The translations under genes were made by a program, and so were the position numbers. Positions 9,307-17,251 of a stretch of 64,000 nt of DNA are shown in pieces. Location: assembly GCA_024742405.1 (NCBI GenBank), contig JANSYP010000005.1, positions 62,001-126,000 of the forward strand, given 5' to 3'. This stretch comes from Paracoccaceae bacterium (lineage in GTDB: Bacteria; Pseudomonadota; Alphaproteobacteria; Rhodobacterales; Rhodobacteraceae). The first letter of the stretch is position 1, and each line of letters starts with the position of its first letter. Below the pieces are notes generated by a model that ran no database searches, was not told the DNA's origin, and saw only the letters and a list, made by a program, of their open reading frames with translations.

Positions 9307-9419
9307 AGTCGATCCTCCCAAATCCCTGGTGGCTCCCCTATCCGGGGCTTCCTACAAGGGCTAACGCGGTGTGGGCTGCCCAACAAGCATTTCACGCACG
9401 CGCCTTGCGAGTCGCCCCC

Positions 9420-9432
9420 CGCTAGCGCTAAC
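9420..9432. promoter_or_regulatory. Candidate LacI-type operator in aglE-GH1 intergenic region
   Basis: The 188-base divergent gap contains the palindrome TAGCGCTA with a central CG (9423-9430), extended by a further matching base outside one mismatch (GCTAGCGCTAAC). LacI-family regulators favour such CG-centred sites, and agl operons in rhizobia are controlled by the LacI-type AglR. No such regulator gene is in the window, so its identity is open. Confidence 0.4.
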
Positions 9433-9494
9433 AGCAAGACGGTCGCAGCTCCAAATCAATTTCTGCGCAGCCAATCCGCAGTCCGGAGAGTGCC

Positions 9495-10841
9495 ATGGCC
9501 CAAACCGCCCTACCGCCCCGCAGCGCCTTTCCCGAAGGCTTCCAGTTTGGCACGGCCACCTCGGCCTACCAGATCGAGGGTCACGGGTTCGGCGGCGCGG
9601 GTCCGACCCATTGGGACAGCTTTGCAGCCACGCCCGGCAATGTCGAGAATGCCGAAAACGGCGCCGTCGCCTGCGACCACTACCACCGCTGGGCCGCGGA
9701 TCTGGACCTGATCGCCGGGGCGGGCTTTGACGCCTACCGCTTTTCGACCTCCTGGGCGCGGATCCTGCCCGATGGATGGGGCACGCCCAACCCAGACGGC
9801 CTAGCCTTTTACGACCGGTTGATCGACGGGATGCTGGAGCGCGGCATCAGACCGGCCGCCACGCTCTATCACTGGGAGCTGCCGCAGGCGCTGGCCGATA
9901 TCGGCGGCTGGCGGAATCGCGAGACACCGCGCCGCTTCGCCGATTTCGCCGAGCTGATCGGGCGCAACTATGGCGACCGGCTGTGGAGCACGGCGCCGAT
10001 CAACGAACCGATGTGCGTGGCGTGGCTGTCCCATTTCGATGGGATGCTGGCACCGGGCATGCGCGACATTCGCGCGACGGCGCGCGCCGTGCACCATGTC
10101 CTGCTGGGCCACGGGCTCGCCATCGCGGCGCTGCGAGGACAAGGCGTCGGGAACCTCGGCGCCGTGGTCAATCTGGAATGGGCCCACCCGGCATCGGAAA
10201 ACCCCGAGGACGTGCAGGCAGCCGCCCGCTATGACGCGATCTACAACCGCATGTTCCTCGGCCCTCTTTTCGAAGGCGCCTACCCCGACCTTGTGCTGGA
10301 GGGCCTCGGCCTGCATCTGCCCGAGCGTTGGGAGGACGAATTCGGCACCATCCGCGCCCCGCTCGACTGGCTCGGTCTGAACTACTACACCTGCAAGCGT
10401 CTCGCCTCCGTCCCCGGCCCCTGGCCGCACTATGCCGAACGGCCCGGCCCCCTGCCCGTGACCGACATGGAGTGGGAGATCTATCCCGACGGTTTGCGCG
10501 ATTTCCTGATCCGGACCACGCAGGAGTATTCCGGCGACCTGCCGCTCTATGTCACCGAAAACGGGCTGGCCGCAGGACAGCGCACCGGTGATCCCTCGGG
10601 CACGGAGGACCCCAGCCGCATCGCCTATCTGGCCTCCCATCTCGAGGCGGTACAGGCGGCGCTCGCAGCCGGCGTGCCACTGAAAGGCTATTTCGTCTGG
10701 TCGCTGCTCGACAATTACGAGTGGGCTCTGGGCTATGCCAAACGGTTCGGATTGGTCCATGTTGACTTCGACACGCTGGACCGGACCCCCAAGGCGTCCT
10801 ATCACGCGCTGCGACAGGCATTGAGGCAGGACGGCACGTGA
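9495..10841 (+). CDS. Beta-glucosidase, GH1 family
   Basis: A 448-residue cytoplasmic GH1 enzyme of normal length that releases glucose from beta-glucosides. It shows FQFGTATSAYQIEGH near the N-terminus, the acid/base Glu171 in the INEP motif, NYYTC near 300, and the nucleophile Glu355 in YVTENGL. No signal peptide is seen. A GGAGAG ribosome site precedes ATG 9495. It overlaps the downstream glucokinase gene (GTGA), so glucose release and phosphorylation are translationally coupled. It diverges from the alpha-glucoside operon, suggesting shared control of both glucoside classes. Confidence 0.93.
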   Translation: MAQTALPPRSAFPEGFQFGTATSAYQIEGHGFGGAGPTHWDSFAATPGNVENAENGAVACDHYHRWAADLDLIAGAGFDAYRFSTSWARILPDGWGTPNPDGLAFYDRLIDGMLERGIRPAATLYHWELPQALADIGGWRNRETPRRFADFAELIGRNYGDRLWSTAPINEPMCVAWLSHFDGMLAPGMRDIRATARAVHHVLLGHGLAIAALRGQGVGNLGAVVNLEWAHPASENPEDVQAAARYDAIYNRMFLGPLFEGAYPDLVLEGLGLHLPERWEDEFGTIRAPLDWLGLNYYTCKRLASVPGPWPHYAERPGPLPVTDMEWEIYPDGLRDFLIRTTQEYSGDLPLYVTENGLAAGQRTGDPSGTEDPSRIAYLASHLEAVQAALAAGVPLKGYFVWSLLDNYEWALGYAKRFGLVHVDFDTLDRTPKASYHALRQALRQDGT

Positions 10842-11782
10842 CAGGTACGCACCCCTTCGTTCTCGCCGCAGATGTCGGCGGCACAAACACACGGCTGGCG
10901 CTGTGCAATGGCATTACCGTCGACACATCGACCGTGCGGCGATTTCCCAACACGGGGTTCAACAGCCTCACGGACGTGCTGCACGCCTACCGCCAGGAAT
11001 TCGATGCACCGGTGTCGGCGGCCTGCGTCGCCGTCGCAGGACCGGTGCGAAACGGCGTCGGACGGCTGACCAACCGCGACTGGCAAATTGCGGCCGACGC
11101 GCTCTGCGCCGCGACGGGTGCCGCCGAAGGCCACGTGATCAACGATCTTGCGGCCCAGGGCCACGCGCTGGACCATATCGAGGGCCAGGCCATCCTGGGA
11201 CCCGACCTCCCCGACAAAGGCACGCGGCTGGTGGTCGGTGTCGGCACCGGGTTCAACGCCTCGCCCGTGCACAGGACGGCGGCCGGCACCCATGTGGTCG
11301 CATCTGAAGCGGGCCATGTCAGTCTCCCGGTCTGGAATGCCCAAAGCCTCGCGCTGGCCGAGGCGATCGCCCGGGACCGCGGCTTCGCCTCCGTAGAAGA
11401 GGTTCTGTCGGGACGCGGTCTGCTGCGGGTGCACGGGTTTTGCGCCGGGCCGCAGGCGGAAGCGCTGGAAGGAAGGGCGATCCTGGAGCGGGCCTCGCAC
11501 GCACCCGATAGCGCCGAGGCCGCTGCTGCCGAACTGATGACCGAGACCCTTGGGCGCGTGGTCGGCGATCTGGCGCTGATCCACCTGCCCGACGGGGGCG
11601 TGTTTCTCGTGGGCGGGATGGCGCGGGCCCTGCGTCCCTGGCTCATGGGCCCGAGCTTCTCGCGCGGCTATCTCGACAAGGGACGGTTCTCGGATTTCCT
11701 GCGGACCTTCCCGGTCGCGCTGGTCGAAGACGACTATGCCGCCCTCACCGGCTGCGCGGACTATGTCGCCCGCGCAACCTGA
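10838..11782 (+). CDS. glk: Glucokinase
   Basis: A 314-residue glucokinase converting glucose to glucose 6-phosphate with ATP. The N-terminal phosphate motif AADVGGTNTRLAL lies at about residues 10-22, INDLAAQGHAL near 100, GTGFNASPV near 145, and SEAGHVSLPVW near 160 contains sugar-binding residues. The start is GTG 10838, embedded in the stop of the GH1 gene. It belongs to the Glk family rather than the ROK family, as there is no Cys-rich zinc motif. It finishes the pathway begun by the alpha- and beta-glucosidases. Confidence 0.92.
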   Translation: MTGTHPFVLAADVGGTNTRLALCNGITVDTSTVRRFPNTGFNSLTDVLHAYRQEFDAPVSAACVAVAGPVRNGVGRLTNRDWQIAADALCAATGAAEGHVINDLAAQGHALDHIEGQAILGPDLPDKGTRLVVGVGTGFNASPVHRTAAGTHVVASEAGHVSLPVWNAQSLALAEAIARDRGFASVEEVLSGRGLLRVHGFCAGPQAEALEGRAILERASHAPDSAEAAAAELMTETLGRVVGDLALIHLPDGGVFLVGGMARALRPWLMGPSFSRGYLDKGRFSDFLRTFPVALVEDDYAALTGCADYVARAT

Positions 11783-11914
11783 ACCCGAGCGCCGCTAAGG
11801 CGATTTTAATCGCACATCCTCTAGACAGGCCCGGACTGGAACGGATCTGGGCTCGAGGCGCGCGTACTCCATGAACGGCATTGTTATCGCGGCATCTGAT
11901 TTCGGCGGTCCGGC

Positions 11915-12199
11915 ATGGCACGCGTGATCACGCTTCCTGACCGTCTGGACAGCACGGCGTGCAGCGAACTGCTGCCCATGCTGATTGCCCATCGGACAGA
12001 CCCGGTCGACCTGGACGGCAGCGCCGTTTCCCATATCGGGGCGGTGGGCGCGCAGCTCCTGCTGGCGGCCCGCGCAAGCTGGACCGACCCTGACCGGTTC
12101 CGGGTCACGGGCCTTCAACAGCCAGCCCTGCGCTGTCTTGCCGAGCTTGGCTTTGCGCCCGACCATGTTGGCGCCGTGCCAGCGGGACCGGCGCCATGA
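11915..12199 (+). CDS. STAS-domain protein of chemosensory operon
   Basis: A 94-residue single STAS domain. It has the fold's sequence pattern: LPDRLDSTACSELLPML, then LDGSAVSHIGAVGAQLLLAA, where the Ser region corresponds to the conserved switch loop, then a beta strand and terminal helix. Such small STAS proteins occur as first genes of alphaproteobacterial che operons, and their role is not settled. It overlaps the following cheY by 4 bases. The ribosome site is weak. Confidence 0.75.
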   Translation: MARVITLPDRLDSTACSELLPMLIAHRTDPVDLDGSAVSHIGAVGAQLLLAARASWTDPDRFRVTGLQQPALRCLAELGFAPDHVGAVPAGPAP

Positions 12200-12558
12200 C
12201 CACGGTCCTTGCCGTCGACGACAGCCGCACGATGCGCGAAATCATTGCCCTGACGCTCCGGGGTGCCGGCATCGATACGCACCTGGCCAAGGACGGCCAG
12301 CACGGGCTCGAGGTGCTGGAGGAGCTCGCGCCGGACGCGATCATCACGGACATCAACATGCCGCGGCTGGATGGCTATGGGTTCATCGCGGCGGTCCGGG
12401 ACCGCAGCCAGAGCCGCACGGTGCCCATCCTCGTGCTGACGACCGAGAGTGCGGACGACCTCAAGGCGCGCGCCCGCGCCGCCGGGGCCACCGGCTGGAT
12501 CGTCAAGCCTTTCGATCCGGGCAAGCTGGTGCGCGCCGTCCAGATGGTCACCGGCTGA
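12196..12558 (+). CDS. cheY: Chemotaxis response regulator CheY (first copy)
   Basis: A 120-residue stand-alone receiver domain. The acidic pair is Asp8-Asp9 (AVDDS), the phospho-acceptor Asp52 (TDINMP), the switch Thr82/Thr83 (LVLTTES) and the conserved Lys104 (IVKPFDPG). No output domain is attached, so it acts by protein contact, either at the flagellar motor or as a phosphate sink. It starts within the STAS stop and lies 12 bases before cheA. Confidence 0.93.
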   Translation: MTTVLAVDDSRTMREIIALTLRGAGIDTHLAKDGQHGLEVLEELAPDAIITDINMPRLDGYGFIAAVRDRSQSRTVPILVLTTESADDLKARARAAGATGWIVKPFDPGKLVRAVQMVTG

Positions 12559-12570
12559 GGCGCTCCGGAG

Positions 12571-14679
12571 GTGCGCGCGTCCGATGATCCGATGGCCGAG
12601 TTCCGCGCCACGTTCTTTGCCGAGTGCGAAGACCTCCTGGAGGGCGCGCAAGCGGGACTTCTGGCAATGCAGCACGGCCGCGCCGATTCCGAGACGCTCA
12701 ACGTGGTCTTTCGCGCGGTCCATTCGATCAAGGGCGGCGCCGGCGCCTTTGCGCTCGAGGAGATCGTCGCCTTTGCCCATCAGTTCGAAACCGCCCTTGA
12801 TCAACTGCGCACCGGCACGCTGCAACCGGACGCGGCTACCATCCTGCTGCTCTTGAACGCTTCCGACGGGTTGTCGGATCTGGTTGCCGCATCCCGGGAC
12901 GGTACATCCCTGGAGCGCGGAGCAACCGACGCCACCCTGGCCGACCTGTGCGCGCTCGTCAGCGACGGAAAGGCTGACGAGAACCCGACCGAGGGATTCG
13001 TCGTCACCAAGCTATCGCTCGATCTGGACGCCCCCGAGCCACCCTTGCCGGAACGACAGACCTACCGGATCGACTTTGTTCCGGACGACGCGCTCTACGC
13101 ACTTGGAAACGAGCCGCTGTTTTTGTTCCGCGCACTGGCCGAGCTTGGTGATCTGGAGGTCGTTGCGGACATCGCCATGGTGCCCGAGATCGACAAGTTC
13201 GTACCAGGCAGCTCCTATGTCGGCTGGACGCTGGATTTGACGACAGCGGCGTCGGACGCCGAGATCGCTGAAGTGTTCGACTTCGTCGACGGCCTCTGCA
13301 CACTACGGATCGCACGGGTTCCGGCAGATCGGGCCCTTGATCCGGTACCGTGCCCGCCGCCGGGCGCTCAAACCGCGTCAGCCCAAGCTCCCGGAAGCGC
13401 CCCGCAGGAAGGCCCGGTGGGCGAGCCCCCCCAGACGCGTCCCGAGGCGCACCTGCCGCAGGCCTCCACCGCGGCGCCCGTGGCGGCGACCGTGCGGGTC
13501 GACCTGGACCGTATCGACCGATTGGCGAACCTCGTGGGTGAATTGGTCATTCAGCAGGCGATCCTGACCCAAAGCATCGCCGATACGGGGCTGACACGGC
13601 GCTCCACCGTGAGCCAAAACCTCGAAAAGCTGACGGGGCTCACACGCGAGATGCAAAACGGCGTCATGATGATCCGTGCCCAACCGTTGAAATCTCTGTT
13701 CCAGCGGATGTCCCGAATCGTTCGCGAAGCCTCCGCTGCATCGGGAAAGCCGGTCCGGTTTAGCACCGAAGGCGAGGCCACCGAAATTGACAAGGCCATG
13801 ATCGAAGGGTTGGCCGATCCGTTGATGCACATGCTGCGCAACGCGGTCGACCACGGTCTGGAGCCGCCTGGAATCCGCGCCGCGGCAGGCAAGTCCGCCC
13901 AGGGGGACGTCAGGCTCTCCGCCGCGCACCGCTCCGGCCGGGTTGTGATCGAGGTTACCGACGATGGCGGCGGCATCGATCGCGCAAAGGTCTTGGACAC
14001 CGCCATCTCTCGTGGGCTCGTTTCAGCCGGCGCGCAACTCTCCGAGCCCGAGATCGACAGCTTGCTCTTCCTGCCGGGGTTTTCCACGGCCGGAGAGGTC
14101 TCGAACCTGTCTGGTCGAGGCGTGGGCATGGATGTCGTGCGCAGCGCGATCCAGACCCTGGGCGGGCGCATCGCCATACGCTCCGAAACCGGGCGCGGCA
14201 CGACCTTCTCGGTCAGCCTTCCGCTCACCCTGGCTGTTCTCGACGGCATGATCGTCGATGTGGCCGACGAACGCCTCGTCCTGCCGGTGCACACCATCAT
14301 CGAAACCTTGACCCTGTCGGATGATGAGGTCGGCGAGCTTGCGCCGGGGTCATCGCTCGCCATGGTCCGCGGACAGATCCTGGCGCTGCTCGATCTTGGG
14401 TCCGCGCTTGGCTACCGCGCGCCGTTGGAAACCATCGCGGGCGCCCAAGCCTTGGTGATCGCGCTGGAGGGGAACGAACGGGTGGCCCTGCTGGTGGACG
14501 CGATCCACGATCAGCGGCAGGTCGTCATCAAGGGTCTGAGGGACGGGTTCGGCCGCGCGCCGGGGGTGGCCGCGGCGACAATCCTGGGAGATGGCCAGGT
14601 CGCCCTGATCCTCGACCCGATCGAAATCGTCGCGCACGCCGGCATCCGTGCCGCCGCCCCTCTTTCGTCTGCAGGATAA
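12571..14679 (+). CDS. cheA: Chemotaxis histidine kinase CheA
   Basis: A 702-residue kinase with standard domain order. The HPt domain carries His51 in AVHSIKGGAGAF. A middle region (about 165-250, YRIDFVPDDALYALG) is followed by a Pro/Ala-rich linker, the dimerisation helices from about 308, the ATP domain with N-box HMLRNAVDHGLEPP (420-433), G1 DDGGGID (464-470) and G2 SGRGVGMDVV (514-523), and a C-terminal CheW-like domain. The start is uncertain: GTG 12571 touches its GGAGG, while ATG 12592 lies 20 bases downstream of it. It receives signals via CheW and phosphorylates the two CheY proteins of the operon. Confidence 0.92.
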   Translation: MRASDDPMAEFRATFFAECEDLLEGAQAGLLAMQHGRADSETLNVVFRAVHSIKGGAGAFALEEIVAFAHQFETALDQLRTGTLQPDAATILLLLNASDGLSDLVAASRDGTSLERGATDATLADLCALVSDGKADENPTEGFVVTKLSLDLDAPEPPLPERQTYRIDFVPDDALYALGNEPLFLFRALAELGDLEVVADIAMVPEIDKFVPGSSYVGWTLDLTTAASDAEIAEVFDFVDGLCTLRIARVPADRALDPVPCPPPGAQTASAQAPGSAPQEGPVGEPPQTRPEAHLPQASTAAPVAATVRVDLDRIDRLANLVGELVIQQAILTQSIADTGLTRRSTVSQNLEKLTGLTREMQNGVMMIRAQPLKSLFQRMSRIVREASAASGKPVRFSTEGEATEIDKAMIEGLADPLMHMLRNAVDHGLEPPGIRAAAGKSAQGDVRLSAAHRSGRVVIEVTDDGGGIDRAKVLDTAISRGLVSAGAQLSEPEIDSLLFLPGFSTAGEVSNLSGRGVGMDVVRSAIQTLGGRIAIRSETGRGTTFSVSLPLTLAVLDGMIVDVADERLVLPVHTIIETLTLSDDEVGELAPGSSLAMVRGQILALLDLGSALGYRAPLETIAGAQALVIALEGNERVALLVDAIHDQRQVVIKGLRDGFGRAPGVAAATILGDGQVALILDPIEIVAHAGIRAAAPLSSAG

Positions 14680-14683
14680 CATC

Positions 14684-15151
14684 ATGACCGCTGAGACACG
14701 CCCCGGCGACGATACAGGCCGCGAACTTCTGTCCTTCCATGTGGCAGACCAGAACTACGCCTTCGACATCCTGTCGGTCCGCGAGATACGTGGTTGGTCC
14801 AGACCGACGCCCCTGCCACACGCGCCGGCCTATCTGCTCGGCGTGATCAATCTGCGCGGCACTGTGCTTCCAGTCATCGATCTGGCCGCACGGTTGGGCA
14901 TGCCGGACCGCCAGAGCACCCCGCGCGACGTGATCATCGTCGTGACCGTGGCCGAGACAGATGTGGGGCTTCTGGTCAGCGCGGTGTCGGACATTCTGAC
15001 CCTCCCCCGCGATGCGTTGCAGCCGCCGCCCGGACCGGCGGCCGACCCGGTCGCCGCATTTGTCAGCGCACTGGCCGCGCAGGACGGCGCCATGATCCGG
15101 CTGCTGGATCTGAACGCAGTCATCCCGGCCCAGGGCGGCGCTGCGGCATGA
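14684..15151 (+). CDS. cheW: Chemotaxis coupling protein CheW
   Basis: A 155-residue CheW adaptor linking receptors to CheA. The family pattern is clear: LLSFHVADQNYAFDILSVRE, the receptor-contact PLPHAPAYLLGVINLRG, TVLPVIDLAARLGM and the second subdomain with IIVVTVAETDVGLLV. The start at ATG 14684 follows a GCAGGA site that overlaps the cheA stop. The longer frame from 14648 lies inside cheA and is not supported. Its stop overlaps an ATG that opens the uncharacterised 500-base stretch. Confidence 0.92.
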   Translation: MTAETRPGDDTGRELLSFHVADQNYAFDILSVREIRGWSRPTPLPHAPAYLLGVINLRGTVLPVIDLAARLGMPDRQSTPRDVIIVVTVAETDVGLLVSAVSDILTLPRDALQPPPGPAADPVAAFVSALAAQDGAMIRLLDLNAVIPAQGGAAA

Positions 15152-15654
15152 CGCGGCACGCAGCAGAGAATTTGGCGACACGCCCGTCTAAGGAGCCGGG
15201 AGACGCCGCCTTCATCTCTCTCGATGGTCCGCGCGGGCGCAAAACTAGCCCGGCCGGTCGGAGGACAGCGCCCGGCTTGGCTTCCGCCCAGCCACCCACT
15301 GTACCGCACATCATTAGGAAGCCGCGCCAATACGGCAGGATCTGCACAAAGACGTCGCCGCCTGATCCTGCGCTCTGCATGACAAGGGACAGAATCCGCC
15401 CAGAGCCGATGCGCGGCACCTTCGACGCCATCCCGGGCCGTAACGTCACACCATGTTTTAACGCTGCGCCGCAGACAATGCCCTGGCGCGTGGTCTGCGC
15501 GCTGTTGCGGCCCGGTGGGGGACAATTTATCGATCCTGTTGGACCGGTGGTCCGGGATCGCGACCTGGTTCCTACCGTGTGCAGGCCGACCGCGCACCGA
15601 CAGTCGAAACCGGCCGACGCTGCAAGCCTTGCCGGGATGGGACACAAGAAATGA
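15148..15654 (+). other. Unassigned 500-base gap in che operon with a doubly coupled ORF
   Basis: Between cheW and the second cheY there is about 500 bases without a recognisable gene. One frame stays open across it for 168 codons; its ATG overlaps the cheW stop (ATGA) and its TGA overlaps the ATG of the second cheY. The product would be rich in Arg and Pro and resembles no che protein I know. Its third-position GC looks lower than in flanking genes. It may be a real coupled gene, a decayed gene, or chance. Confidence 0.3.
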
Positions 15655-16037
15655 CACTCCGGGAGAAACTGCGGATCATGGTCGTCGACGATATGTCGAC
15701 CAGCCGCGGACTGATCGTGCAGGCCCTGGAGGCATTCGGGATCCAGTCCGTGAGCCATGCCCCCGGCGGCGCCGAAGCGCTCGAAGCGCTGCGTATGGCG
15801 CCGGTGCATCTCATAATATCCGACTACAACATGCCGGGTATGGACGGATTGCAGTTTCTCAACACCCTGCGCGCGCAGAAAGCGACCAAGGACACAGGCT
15901 TCATCCTGATCACCGGGCGTGCCGACCGCCAGATGATCGAAGAAGGACAACGGCTCGGCATGAACAACTTTCTCAAGAAACCATTTCAGCCGGTGGAGCT
16001 TCGCCAATGTATCGAGGCGGTTGTCGGGCGACTCTAA
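15651..16037 (+). CDS. cheY: Chemotaxis response regulator CheY (second copy)
   Basis: A 128-residue receiver domain distinct from the first copy. It has Asp13-Asp14 (VVDDMS), phospho-acceptor Asp58 in SDYNMPGMDG, switch Thr88 (LITGR) and Lys110 before Pro (FLKKPF). The start at ATG 15651 fits the usual distance to the acidic pair. Having two CheY proteins per CheA is common in alphaproteobacteria, where one drives the motor and the other drains phosphate. It is directly upstream of the putative CheZ/CheT-like gene. Confidence 0.92.
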   Translation: MTLREKLRIMVVDDMSTSRGLIVQALEAFGIQSVSHAPGGAEALEALRMAPVHLIISDYNMPGMDGLQFLNTLRAQKATKDTGFILITGRADRQMIEEGQRLGMNNFLKKPFQPVELRQCIEAVVGRL

Positions 16038-16098
16038 CCCTGGCCACGAACCGGGCGACGGGCCGTCGGCGACGCACATCGGCAAGGGAGGACAGCAG

Positions 16099-16491
16099 AT
16101 GGGACAGCTTCTGGCGCGCAGAACCGCCGCCCATTTGCGCACGCTCGCGACGGATTGCGAGAGGATCCAGGGGGCCGTCGGGGACCTGATCGCGTGGGAT
16201 GCGTCGGACCGGACGAAACGAAGGCCCGCGGGCTTGGCGGAGCAGACCTTGCACGATTTGCAGGGGCTCGACCGGATCGGCCAGCTTCTGCGCGACCTGG
16301 CCGACGTGCAGCACGCCCTGTCGATGTCCGACAGGAACGACGGAGCCGAAATGGCCGCGGCGCGGGCCGTAGAGATTGCGCGGCTCCAGGAAACCCGCAT
16401 GGCGCTGGCCGCCGGATCCCTGGACGGCGAGACGCCTGAGCCCCGGCCTGCGCGGCGTGACGGCGGAGCAGAAGACTGCGAGTTGCTCTAG
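16099..16491 (+). CDS. Small helical protein, possible CheZ/CheT-like phosphatase
   Basis: A 130-residue, largely helical protein with a strong GGGAGGA ribosome site 12 bases before ATG 16099. The second helical block contains LQGLDRIGQLLRDLA, giving a DxxxQ pair at Asp58 and Gln62. CheZ-type CheY-P phosphatases use exactly a DxxxQ motif. The C-terminus is a Pro/Arg-rich linker (about 110-121) followed by a short acidic-hydrophobic tail, EDCELL, resembling the arrangement by which CheZ docks CheY. It is last in the che operon, after the second cheY. The phosphatase call is inference from motif, architecture and context. Confidence 0.5.
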   Translation: MGQLLARRTAAHLRTLATDCERIQGAVGDLIAWDASDRTKRRPAGLAEQTLHDLQGLDRIGQLLRDLADVQHALSMSDRNDGAEMAAARAVEIARLQETRMALAAGSLDGETPEPRPARRDGGAEDCELL

Positions 16492-16518
16492 GGCACCTGG
16501 CGAACGACAAGGCCCCGC

Positions 16519-17205
16519 TCAGGAGGTTTGGGCGCGGTCGCGGATCTCTTCCCAGGCGCGATTGACGGCAATCAGCCGCGCTTCAGCGAGGCGCATCGCC
16601 TCTTCCGGGAGACCGCGCGCGAGCATCCGGTCGGGATGGGTTTCGCGGACGAGGTCCCGCCAGAGCGGCCGGATCTCGGCAAGCGACATATCCGGCTTGG
16701 CGCCCAGGACCTCGTAAGGATCCGGGTCCGCACCCGGCACGAACCGCGCCTGCAACCCGCGAAACTCCCCCGCAGTGAGATCGAAGATCTCTGCCACCCG
16801 GCGCAGGAACACATCCTCGCCCGGATGATAGGTGCCGTCGGCCATCGCGATGTGAAAGAGCCCCTCCATCAGGTCGCGCAGGCTGTCATGGTCGGGGCCG
16901 AACATACCGCGCACCTTTTGGGCATATTCCTCGAACCCGGCCACATCCTGGCGCGCGAGGTTAAAGACCCGGGCCGCTGCCGCCTCCGCGTCGCGGGGGA
17001 TGTGAAAAACCTCGCGGAAGGCCGTGACCTCGTCGCGGGTGACCTGGCCGTCCGCCTTGGCCATTTTCGCGCCCAGGGCGATCACGGCGATCGTAAAGGC
17101 CACGCTGCGTTCGGGCGGACTGCGCAAGAGGTCGAAGACATGGGCCAGCGGCTCGCCCTGGGCGAGCGCGGAAACCGCTTCTGCAATGCGCGACCAGATC
17201 GACAT
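16519..17205 (-). CDS. DjlA-like protein (TerB domain plus J domain)
   Basis: A 228-residue protein with two domains. Residues about 25-150 form a helical TerB-like domain (IALGAKMAKADGQVTRDEV and a second AMADGTYHPGEDVFL acidic repeat). The C-terminal 65 residues form a J domain with DPYEVLGAKPDMSLAEIRP and the essential HPD in ETHPDRML. It would act as a DnaK co-chaperone. Unlike enterobacterial DjlA it shows no clear N-terminal membrane anchor. It is convergent with the che operon. Confidence 0.88.
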   Translation of the reverse strand: MSIWSRIAEAVSALAQGEPLAHVFDLLRSPPERSVAFTIAVIALGAKMAKADGQVTRDEVTAFREVFHIPRDAEAAAARVFNLARQDVAGFEEYAQKVRGMFGPDHDSLRDLMEGLFHIAMADGTYHPGEDVFLRRVAEIFDLTAGEFRGLQARFVPGADPDPYEVLGAKPDMSLAEIRPLWRDLVRETHPDRMLARGLPEEAMRLAEARLIAVNRAWEEIRDRAQTS

Positions 17206-17251
17206 GGGCCAGAACCTGACGCAAACCGGCGGCGATGGAAAGCCGGTGCCG

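Noticed and set aside
8077-9711. Plus-strand open frame of 544 codons opposite aglE
   Set aside because: Antisense of a secure binding-protein gene and running into the divergent GH1 gene in another frame.
11800-11813. GCGATT-TT-AATCGC inverted repeat after glk as a terminator
   Set aside because: A 2-base loop cannot form a normal hairpin and there is no T-run; left unassigned.
15120-16400. Minus-strand open frame of 426 codons across the che operon gap
   Set aside because: It overlaps the second cheY and the downstream helical gene fully and has Arg/Ser-rich shadow composition; no ribosome site.
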